Source of the DNA: Branchiostoma floridae
Lineage: Eukaryota; Chordata; Leptocardii; Amphioxiformes; Branchiostomatidae
Reading direction: 5' to 3'
Assembly: GCF_000003815.2 (NCBI RefSeq)
Contig: NC_049979.1
Location: 27,204,470-27,268,469, forward strand
Length of the DNA: 64,000 bases
Part shown: positions 10,901 through 18,232 of the stretch, piece after piece
Layout: each line of letters begins with the position of its first letter
Position numbering within the stretch: position 1 is the first letter of the stretch
Notes under the pieces: generated by a model
What the model saw: only the letters and a program-made list of their open reading frames with translations
Told to the model about the DNA's origin: nothing
The model's database searches: none
Made by a program: the position numbers and the translations under genes

Positions 10901-12891
10901 GCTGCTAAGTTGGGCCTTTTGTTTGGGTCTTGTATTTTTAGATTTTCTTTAGTAGACACTAGTGGCTCTTTTGTGAAAAGCTGTCAGACAGACACAATTT
11001 CCTGTACTTGGCAGGGATGTGTGAATTGCCCTCTTCCCAGCCCACTGACCCAGTTTCATCATTTTGTTTCCATGTTCCAACATATGATCACATGTGATCA
11101 CAAAAGATGAATCTATGTTGGAACAGTTTAGAAACTAACAGAAATAATGGATTTGATGTTAGAAACGTTTCTAACATTATGAACACTATAGAAAACATTT
11201 AGAACATCACACAGATGTTATAAATAGTTCTAAACAGTTACTTATCACATTTAGAATGTTATAAAGATTTTCAAAATGTTGGAACAAAAGGCAAGAAAGA
11301 CCCTCTTGGTAATGTGGAATCGACTCTACTAGTGTAAGCTCTTTGATGCTTAAGCTTATGTGCTTGTGAAATGTTGATGTCTTAATAGCTTAGTGATGTC
11401 TTTTTTCTGCTGTTTCTGTTCCTGTGTGTGTAAACATGTATTTGTAAACATACCAAGAGCTGATGTTGTCTCCACTTGTAAACGTGCTATATGTGATGGT
11501 TTATCTAAAACTCCTTTTTACTTACATTTAATATGCTTATATTTGTGATTCCTCTGGCGTGTTTGTTTTTACATTTGTAGCCAAAGCCATGGATAACACA
11601 TCTGCACTGATCATGAAGTCCTAGGGAAGAAACCCTTACAGGCACATAACAATAGGAGGACAAAGCATCGCTGTAAAAAAAGTCCTAGGGAGCAAAGCCT
11701 AGCCAAAAATGCCAGTGGAATGGCCCTTGTAACAGTATGTAAATGTGTTATACTTTATTAATTTAGTAATACATGTGCCTTGTATGAGTAATTCTGGAGG
11801 TATGGTAGTGGTAAGAAAGGACTAGTGCAGATATCCTGAAATGGTTTCATCTATTTGTATACATGCCGTTATATTGTGATGCATGTGACGGGGTAAATAA
11901 GTCAATGTGTGCAATGGTTTGGAAGTATCATTGTAAATAGCTTCCTATGTTTGTAACTCATTGTGTACATTATGCATATTTTTTACCAAGTATATGAAAT
12001 ATTGAAACATTGATCCACAATGCTTAACCAACCTGTCGTACAACAACCAATAAAAACAGCCTTGTACTTTATGGCTGTGCTTATATGCACTCGCACTGAG
12101 CACAGCAGCTTGTTTTAGCCCGCGAGACTGATTTATAAGTTGTACACCTCTGGATGATTGCAGAAGTGAACCCAAAGTCAATATTACTGTACCAGTCATG
12201 CCTATCTCACCACGAATGCTTTCTTTTCAGTCATTATCTATTGATGACAAAGCTTTGGTGTACAGCGCTAAACGATGATAATGTCAATGTTATCCTTAAG
12301 TACGATGCCTTCTCTCACACGGCGACAAAAAAATGAACGTTTTACTTCCTTCAAAACATGCCAGCTTTAGGACACAGATCAATTCAAACTTGACTATACT
12401 GTACCACTAGTGCCGTTGCCACTATTGGGTTAGGATTCTAATTCTTACTCAAAGATGAGGCTTCTTACCTTGTACGATCACGACATCTATGGACCTGTCC
12501 CAGCAAAAAAAGCTGTTGGTTTTTAACACTTCCCTTGTGTTGACCTGTATTCGACGCAGCGGAAGGGGTGCGTACCATGTAGGAGGGTCTGCATGCGTTC
12601 TATGCGTATTGCCTCATCTGTCGCCTTAATTCTACGTAGTTCATAGCCGGTCAAAATTTTAACTCAAGTTACGTGTAAAGTACTTTTGGTGCATTTTGAG
12701 TAATTGGCTCCTGAATTCTACGGTATACCCACCTTACTTAGTTGGATAGGCAGATAGGGAGGGAATCGGGACCCCCCATGCAGACCCCAAGGAAGGTGAC
12801 CACGTGATGGGAAGTCTGTCTAACCAAGGGTCTAACTGAAATAGACCTCAACTTGCTCGTTGGCACGTTCAAACACAGCTTGAGCTGCCAT
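1765..12891 (-). CDS. Death domain / double FN3 / TRADD-N-like adaptor protein (gene 1, ten exons)
   Basis: Exons, in transcript order, are 12837-12891, 12469-12588, 7416-7560, 7121-7241, 6041-6098, 5675-5923, 4114-4422, 2901-3179, 2082-2504 and 1765-1943. They sum to 1938 bases (645 aa plus stop), and every junction keeps frame. The start is the ATG at 12891 in an ACCATGG context. Layout: aa 1-147 unrecognised, about 140-166 basic linker (HRRKRARA, NLS-like), 167-249 Death domain, 250-352 and 353-445 fibronectin III, 446-586 an alpha/beta module resembling the TRADD N-terminal domain, 587-645 basic tail. There is no signal peptide or membrane span, so it should be intracellular. Death and TRADD-N domains mediate assembly in TNF-receptor and NF-kB signalling; that role here is inferred from family. 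Most domain exons are flanked by phase-1 introns. The first donor (GTTAGA) is non-ideal, and the 6041-6098 acceptor was chosen because only it keeps frame. Confidence 0.82.
2082..2504 (-). CDS. Gene 1 exon 9, TRADD-N-like domain
   Basis: The acceptor TTTTGCAG leads into codons for DPELRVRVDVAG, and the donor CAG/GTAGGC leaves phase 1. The core reads GSIIYVYSCKDIGGLREVWD, then a helix ending near VTEQVLRACG, then a strand (KVELEVTID) and Cys-Cys. This order (hydrophobic strand with Cys, helix with Arg-Gly, helix, LEL-type strand, acidic helix with Cys) resembles the N-terminal TRAF2-binding domain of TRADD. The match rests on remembered pattern only and could be another alpha/beta adaptor fold. 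Confidence 0.75.
2901..3179 (-). CDS. Gene 1 exon 8, second fibronectin III domain
   Basis: One exon holds one complete FN3 domain of about 93 residues. It begins GKPGTPRNLRVIDVD, has the core Trp in SLEWLKPEDNGG, the YIVEK strand, and the C-terminal FRVSARNSKG with the tyrosine-corner-type motif. The style is titin-like (I-band or A-band FN3). Both flanking introns are phase 1. Confidence 0.88.
3208..3379. mobile_element. Hairpin MITE, 172 bp
   Basis: A nearly perfect inverted repeat with ends TTAATGACCCGCC and GGCGGGTCATTAA. Arms of about 75 bp surround a small loop containing GAGCGAAGCGAA. It lies in intron 7 of gene 1. A decayed relative with the same loop and GTATATGGT arm sequence lies at about 37765-37925. 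Confidence 0.85.
3752..3836. repeat. Short cluster of CGACACCGGTGTC palindromes
   Basis: Three copies of a CGACACYGGTGYC-type motif, each close to self-complementary, alternate with a TTTGCAT-type spacer. The block as a whole can fold into several alternative stems. Intronic; origin unknown. Confidence 0.7.
4114..4422 (-). CDS. Gene 1 exon 7, first fibronectin III domain
   Basis: A complete FN3 domain in one phase 1-1 exon. QPDAPEDVEVVKTTES opens the A and B strands, IKIKWAPP carries the core Trp, MGYMVEYSV is the C strand, and YHFRVSTVNRNGAKSEP is the F-G region. Donor AAG/GTACAG and acceptor CCTTAAG/GT fit. Confidence 0.88.
4499..4655. mobile_element. Small inverted-repeat element with a doubled right end
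   Basis: The left end AGCCTCTACCAGGCTTCGTG is matched in inverse by CACGAAGCCTTGTAGAGGCT near 4602-4621. That right end is then repeated in tandem about 36 bases further on. It is a MITE-like remnant in an intron of gene 1. Confidence 0.75.
5043..5351. mobile_element. Long inverted-repeat MITE, about 309 bp
   Basis: CCGTCACAGTCTTCGAACGG at the left mirrors CCGTTCGAAGACTGCAACGG at the right. Internal parts also mirror (CAACGTTGGCTAGGTCC against its diverged complement near 5290, and a TTTGCTGTGGAAGAC motif near 5142). It is a whole-element palindrome inside the gene 1 intron between the Death and FN3 exons. Confidence 0.8.
5675..5923 (-). CDS. Gene 1 exon 6, Death domain
   Basis: A clear Death-superfamily fold of about 83 residues. 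The WEELGNRLDLAYNYIQGI stretch covers helices 1-2, CCRAMLEQWRG helix 4-5, and DATLEMLCKAIRE followed by VAEQIEG helices 5-6. The conserved Trp, Leu-Gly, Trp-Arg and Leu positions are all present. Acceptor TTGTAG follows a strong T tract and the donor is GAAG/GTAAGG. Death domains pair homotypically in apoptosis and NF-kB complexes. Confidence 0.9.
6041..6098 (-). CDS. Gene 1 exon 5, short basic linker
   Basis: A 58-base exon that, with the preceding codons, makes HRRKRARATTNEQTTVSKRT, rich in Arg and Lys and resembling a bipartite nuclear localisation signal. A competing acceptor five bases upstream (6103) would break the frame of the whole transcript, so GCAAG/CGG is preferred. The donor is GCG/GTACGT. 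Confidence 0.6.
7121..7241 (-). CDS. Gene 1 exon 4, N-terminal region
   Basis: Encodes WDESWLDLDETRGWIYVQLT followed by a helix-prone stretch (YASRLQKAQKDILHRRK). The donor AAAG/GTACTT is phase 0 and the acceptor TTGACAG leaves one base to complete a Phe codon. No family is recognised. Confidence 0.75.
7416..7560 (-). CDS. Gene 1 exon 3, N-terminal region
   Basis: Starts after CACTGTAG with AT, completing Asp with the upstream G, and ends at the good donor GAATT/GTAAGC. It encodes DKLYDMWVEVKKTKVNF and a Gly/Cys-rich beta-like stretch with GFDISCSGLAIVVGE. It reads as a beta-rich domain of unknown family, shared with exons 2 and 4. Confidence 0.75.
7941..8118. mobile_element. Hairpin MITE, 178 bp
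   Basis: Near-perfect arms of about 67 bases (TTTACGTAACCAACACCAAG against its complement, then GATTGGGACTTACCCCAAAT against its complement) flank a spacer of about 44 bases. It lies in intron 2 of gene 1. Confidence 0.88.
8340..12290. repeat. Old tandem duplication filling gene 1 intron 2
   Basis: Similar blocks recur in the same order: GAGGTCGTGGAACTC (8350, 10481), AAGCTCTTTGATGCTTAAGC (9855, 11336), AGTCCTAGGGAAGAAA (9229, 11618), TTTTTTACCAAGTAT (about 9598, 11978), and a block with ATTGATGACAAAG (10425, 12240). The copies have diverged by substitutions and small indels, so the duplication is not recent. The alternative is a family of long non-coding repeats; no protein frame is shared between copies. 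Confidence 0.7.
10590..11315. mobile_element. Palindrome-rich insertion nested in the duplicated block
   Basis: The intron copies are interrupted here by AT-rich sequence bounded by CCGAGAGGGT on the left and ACCCTCTTGG on the right, an imperfect terminal inverted repeat. Inside are many TTGGAACA/TGTTCCAA and TTTAGAAC-type motifs. One is a 34-bp near-palindrome around 10818-10851 with a GATC centre; another is the perfect 18-bp palindrome GTTAGAAACGTTTCTAAC at 11158-11175. It is probably a non-autonomous DNA transposon. Confidence 0.5.
12469..12588 (-). CDS. Gene 1 exon 2, N-terminal region
   Basis: A phase 1-1 exon encoding PPTWYAPLPLRRIQVNTREV and ending CWDRSIDVVIVQ before donor ACAAG/GTAAGA. 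It joins exon 3 to read VIVQDKLYDMWVEV without a frame break across an intron of almost 5 kb. Alternating hydrophobic residues suggest beta strands. Confidence 0.75.
12837..12891 (-). CDS. Gene 1 exon 1, start codon
   Basis: ATG sits in ACCATGGCA, a strong Kozak context. The exon encodes MAAQAVFERANEQVEVYF and reaches a weak donor (CA/GTTAGA) in phase 1, as exon 2 requires. An ATG 20 bases upstream is in another frame and would not reach exon 2 in frame. The weak donor is the main reason for caution. Confidence 0.65.
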
Positions 12892-13627
12892 GGTTGTTCT
12901 GCTGCCGCCATAGGTTGCCGGCTTTTGTTTACCTACTTTACAAGCATAACGTCATAAAGCCTACAGAATTTATCACAGTAAACGCATTGACGAATAACAA
13001 ATATGCCTTACATTTGTAAATCCTACATTGTTCTGTCGCACATGGACTTTGAATACTTGAAGTGTTCCAAGATTGGTGCCGTTCCTAGGGATTGGCGCTT
13101 ATTGTAAAATTACCTTGCTGCCGACCGTTCTAGACGACCACAGATAGTTTTGTCATCTAACCTTTTCATGAAAAAGGAATCAGGAACTGCATGATATGCC
13201 CCCAAAACAGCTGCCGTTCAACCATACCATTTACTAGTACCTGCAGCCAAATCTTCACCATTAATTCAACAACAAAAAACGTTTTGATCAACTTAAAGCG
13301 GTACACAATGTATCCCATAAAATTGCAATACCACAATTTATGTATAACTGTCGTTGAGTTTACTAGCTCGTGGTATGTACAAACCTGACTAGACAAATAC
13401 CAGAAATGTGACGATTTTTCATCACATTTTAGTATTATTTAGACTTCGCCGATTGCAAACCAAATGCATGTACATGTAGAACTGTGTTGGTTAGGGAAGG
13501 TGTGCGCATGAAAGTTTGGCATGGGCATGTATTGCATGCAGTCAAGTCTCTAGGTCTAGGTTTATCGATTTCATGTTCTCCTCGTATTCGGTAAGCCATT
13601 AGATGCATTCTGAACAAATAAAAACCT

Positions 13628-13687
13628 GGCGACCAAAACCTGTGGGTCTCCCACGCCGTGGGAGACTCACAGCTGGTTTTGGTCGCC
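13628..13687. repeat. 60-bp hairpin
   Basis: GGCGACCAAAACC at the left pairs with GGTTTTGGTCGCC at the right. The centre CTCCCACGCCGTGGGAG is itself palindromic, so the segment can form one long stem-loop. It may be the end of a longer transposon or a solo hairpin. Confidence 0.8.
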
Positions 13688-14579
13688 ATTTTGTATTATT
13701 TTTGCAGCAACCTGTGGGGCCTGGAGCAGGCTATATACGCATGAATATATACGCATGTGTGAACCCACCTTTACAGGCAGCATAGTCAAACAGTTTGATA
13801 CTAAAAACTGGCAATATTGACAAGAGGCACTCTTATTTCCCGCGAAATTGTGACATTTTAAACAAACTTTGTTTGATTGTGACATTTTAAACAAACTTTT
13901 AAAAAATCTGATTAACCGCGAAAGTCGGCAACCCCGAGAGCTATATTTTCACCGTTGGCACTGAATTTATATTCTTAACTTTCCAAGGTTATGGCGTCAA
14001 GACTATAAAATATGCGTTGCTTTCGTGACTTGAATTGCATAGTACTACCCATGGACGGAAGGTAAAAAGTCATCTGAGTACTAAAAATTACTTTTTGTTA
14101 CTTTTCTACAAGGCTAGAAAGCTATTCGGATTTACCGCGAAAGTCGGCGACCCGGAAAGCCCCTTTGTCGCCGTTGGCACTGAATGTTCTTTTAACATTG
14201 CAGTTAATGTACTTAAAAGTACATTCACTGCAACGTTGAGATAACTATGCCAGCATTCTTAGGGAACAAAAGTCCTAAACATCATTGTGATGATGTGTTA
14301 TTTCAGTACTGATTTTACGTTGAATTTTTACCAACTGTCCGCTGTACTCTTAGTGATTGTCTTGACCGTGGTCGTTGCTACGAGGATCTTCATTAAAACA
14401 AATAGAAGACGGTAAAAATTTATCTTACAGTGTTTTCATATAACATTCGTTAAGTCATAAGTTGAGTGTGTTATATCCCAGTTGAAAACACCTTGCTTTA
14501 ATTGGATGTTTCAATGAATCTATTTACCGTATACAAGAAGGTTTGTTTGTTTGATATAAAAGATATTTAACCGTTAAAA

Positions 14580-14874
14580 CTGCCGCTCCCGGTTACAACC
14601 GGTAATCAGACGCATGCCCAGTGTGCCGCCCCTGGTTTAACCCCGTATTGGGTATCTGCCAGGAAGAAATCGTATACCCTATAGCAAGTCCCACGTTATT
14701 ACGTTGGGCGGTCCAGGGGTCAGGGGTAGCGCGCCGAACCCGGGAACCCGGAAGTTGAGTGTCGGCAAGTGAGATTAGGCCAGAGCTCTTGACATTTTTA
14801 TCTTGTGTAGTTTACCACGCAATTCAGCCGTTGGCTGCAAGGTGGCAACTGTGACGTCTGACTTTTGAATAAAC

Positions 14875-14908
<34 letters not shown>
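14580..14908 (+). mobile_element. Retroposon 3' end with ATT-repeat tail
   Basis: A GC-richer block ends in ACTTTTGAATAAACC followed by about ten ATT units (14876-14907). Simple-repeat tails of this type mark the 3' end of many LINE and SINE insertions. No reverse-transcriptase frame is visible, so it is a SINE or a strongly 5'-truncated LINE. Confidence 0.5.
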
Positions 14909-15065
14909 GAGATCAATTGCAATGTGGGTTAAGCATCTTCGCACTGCAGACAAAGCGACCCACGATTCAACACAGTGCTAGCGGTCAACTAATTTCCCAA
15001 TTTTTAAAAAAACTTTTGTGTGTTTCCTTGCCTTTTCATAAGTTTTCAAATGCGTCAAATTCTAA

Positions 15066-15216
15066 TCTCCAAGCAGATCCTACGTTAGCATAAATTAGTA
15101 TCAAAAGCTGACAGAGGAGTGAATCCGGCTTAGGAGTGTGCTTTGCTACATGGCAAATGTACACCTCTCTGGCCAGTTTGGTACTATCTTATGCCATTGT
15201 AGGATCTGCTTGGAGA
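15066..15216. mobile_element. MITE with CTCCAAGCAGA ends, 151 bp
   Basis: TCTCCAAGCAGATCCTAC at the left is mirrored by GTAGGATCTGCTTGGAGA at the right. The same termini bound elements at 27127-27277 (also 151 bp) and 32999-33111, and one end appears at 63967. Confidence 0.85.
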
Positions 15217-15543
15217 TTATCATATTCCAAGTCAAGGAATTTTCGTCGCTGTACGGTCGCTCTGCGTCCGCTTCCTTAATGGCCGTAAAGGGAGTTAAAC
15301 GATGCATTTCCCTACAGTACGCATAGTGATAACGACGTCAGTGGCCACCTATATCCGCCCGTATTGTAAAAGGTGGCGGCTACATACTGCTGAATGGTAC
15401 TGTAGATTGCAACATTAGCAGTGATTGATAAATCTCAAAATCTCAAAAGGGAGTTTAAACCTCCGGACCGATTCAAATAAGGTACTAGTTTTTTCACTTA
15501 ACAATCGTTTAGAACAAACAATCGGGCATTTTTCGTAAACATT

Positions 15544-15994
15544 TAGGCCATGTTGATTTGATTATATGGATGACATCCTCCATGAACTCCAAAACTGATG
15601 CGAGCGAGCGAATAAAAATTTTGGCCCCAAAAAAGTTGCCTTCAGTATGAAATCAAAGTGACCAGGACGGTTGAACATAGTCAATTGCACCAAGTTTCTA
15701 CAGTCAAAGGTACAGAGACAGTTAGCCTTTATTAAATGGAGATGGGATTTTAAAATGCAGTGGGAGTCCAATAATCCACCAAACAGATTCCTTTGTAGCA
15801 AAATTGACCAATTACCAATGTTTTGAGTATTGCCAGTTCTCAAGTTTTCACAGACAATCAGGTCCAGGTTCATGTCCGGACCTGGAAATGATCCTCTGGA
15901 CCTGGTGGTCGAAAACTTCTTTTTTTTTTGGAAATGGCCGAAAATTTGGTGCGAGCGCGGATGTCATCCATATAATCAAATCAACATGGCCTTA
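15544..15994. mobile_element. MITE with TAGGCCATGTTGATTTGATT ends, 451 bp
   Basis: The left end runs through TTATATGGATGACATCC. The right end is its inverse (GGATGTCATCCATATAATCA onward). Related shorter copies are at 62260-62420, with one isolated end at 61159-61180 and a GGATGACATCCT fragment at about 25359. Confidence 0.85.
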
Positions 15995-17040
15995 GGCAAA
16001 CAAACAAGCTAAAAGGCCATTTTCGTGTAACACATTGGTTGCTTTCATTTCTCTTGATCATCCCTTTCGTAGGCCTTGATGTTATACCATTATGAAGATG
16101 AAGAGTGTCCCATAGCGATAAATGTAGCAGCATCTCTTCTCTCTCTTGAAGTCAGAAACATCAAGCTTAGGCAAGCTTGGCTTCACTGACTCAAAAGGCT
16201 CAGTGGTTACGGGGTTGCTCGGGGAATTCCCTGCCCCATTTCATATGTAAATTTACGGTAAATTTATGCACAGGGGACCATGCGGGATTGGCCCTGCCAA
16301 TCACCAACCACCGTGGGTCTAAGTCAATATAAGCTATATTTGTAGGTCAATCAGAGGGCAATTTTGATAAATCAAATATTCAGTGCAATCAGTGAATCAC
16401 ATAGTACATTGAATAACTGTAAGATGTTATGTCCTTGAAGTAAAAAAAGGATTATCTTTATATCTAGACCAAGACAGAAATATTCCATACTTTGCTAGAG
16501 TTATGTACAGATGTGAATTATATTAAGAGAAGTAGAATATGGATATTTACTTAACCTGCTTTTTTTTGCATCGAATATCCGGTAAACCGTCTCAAGGTAT
16601 GACACATCAGGTTTGAACTGAACAGAACAAGCTGCATATCCGGACAGATGTATTTGAACGGGTTAACCACTTACTTCATCTATTCTTTTGGTGGGTTCGA
16701 CTTCTTTCCCGTGTTAAGGTGCCGGTGTGGCTCTCCTCAACCTTAGGACCTCCATTCAATACTAAAACTCTTGTCCTGCTGAGCCCGTTTATATACGAGA
16801 TGGACATATTTAACCCTTGTCATGCTGAGCTGTATTGTCATGAGTTTGGAGTATTTCTCATGTACAAGTTGCATACTACTGCAAAGCCCATATAATGGGG
16901 GAGTGAATCTGCAGCAGCAGCACTGAACAATTTTACAGATCTGATGAAGCCATTAGCGCTGGGAGGTTAAATTAACCAAAAAATAGCCAGCAGGACAGGG
17001 GTTAACGTCCTATCTGAGGTACGGCGCTAACCGATAGTTA

Positions 17041-18232
17041 CTAATGTTCACCTGAGTGAAGTAAGGACCTGCCTGACTGAAGGCTTTGAACAACGCACTC
17101 AGGTGCAATAATGACGAGGAGGCAAAAACATCGAGACAGGGCAGTGTACAGCTGTTCCCGCACCTCCTCACTGTCTCCTCCCTCTGTGAGACAAGGGGGG
17201 TCATAGAAGATCAGTACCTTGGTTTCTAAACCCTTAAACCTCGGGAGACTTTCCACTATGATGGCAGAGTCGACAGGATGCATGATGGAGTCCTCAGCAT
17301 TCTGACACTGAATCCCTCTGGCCTGCAGTTGTCCCACCACATCGCGTACATCTTTGAAAGTCCGGAGAAGGACACATATGTCCTTTCCACATACATGGTT
17401 TCTAAGTAGGCGATGTACGTGCCTAGAAATGTGATCACACGCGACTTGAGCGGAGCCACGACGTGATTGGTCCATTTTGTCCCACTCTATGCAAAGGCCC
17501 ACGATGTCGTGACCAATAGAGTACTCAGTCTCCTCCCCGGGATCACTGAAGTACTTCTTGAACTGGTCAAATACGCTTCCTGTCATCCGGTAAACCTTGC
17601 GCAGTTGGATCGCGCTAGCAAGTTCTTCTTCAGAGAATCCTCTCGCCGTTCTGTACACGTGCTGATTGCTGTCCAGGAAAATCCAATGAAACTTCCTCTT
17701 GCAAAGTGACTTTGCCTGGATCTCCTTCAACAGTGTTCGCCAGTTACCGATAAAATCCTGACCCTCGTCTACGAAGACGTGGTCAAAGGTGTACGTGCGA
17801 TGGATCCGTGGTCTGTCCTTCAAGACACGGTCCATCAGCGCACACTTCTCCTCCTCACGCATCTCTGCCACATCCGTGCTCCTTACCGGGCTAAGCTGAC
17901 ACAGGATGGAATCTAAAGTTTGAACCGTAACCCAGCGGCACTTTTCCAGTTCCTTCGTGAGTCTAGTTTTTAACGGTTTGTTATAGCAGAGGACGAGAAT
18001 CTTCTCTTGTTTGCCAGTCTTGCTGATGTCCGTGTTGAGTGCCTGTACCTTGTGCAGTAGGATGGAAGTCTTGCCACTGCCTGCCGGCCCTGTGATGATC
18101 TGGGTCCGAGGCAGACCCACGTTGTTCAGGAGAGCAAGTTGCTGAGTGTTGAACATCTGCAGGACGTCACGCGTGGTGTCATCTACCAGCTTGCCCAGGG
18201 TACGGGTGGTGGCACTTCGAAGACCAATGAAC
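17041..18232 (-). CDS. Gene 2 exon 3, SF1 helicase core
   Basis: Acceptor CCAATAG/G completes an Arg codon and the exon then reads FIGLRSATTRTLGKLVDDTT before the helicase core. Motif I (GPAGSGKTS), motif II (VFVDEGQDF), a QLRKVYRMT segment like motif III/IV, FKGLE like motif V and YTALSR (motif VI) occur in SF1 order. The coding strand has no break over nearly 1.2 kb. Confidence 0.92.

Larger units (their letters stand above)
12892..17040. other. Intergenic stretch between genes 1 and 2
   Basis: Apart from the hairpin, SINE-like and MITE entries below, no coding exon is supported. The promoter of gene 1 should lie just above 12891; no TATA box is evident. The two genes here are both transcribed leftwards. 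Confidence 0.6.

Noticed and set aside
10721-11110. 129-codon plus-strand frame
   Set aside because: It lies within a palindrome-rich repeat insertion, has no domain, and its composition follows the repeat words.
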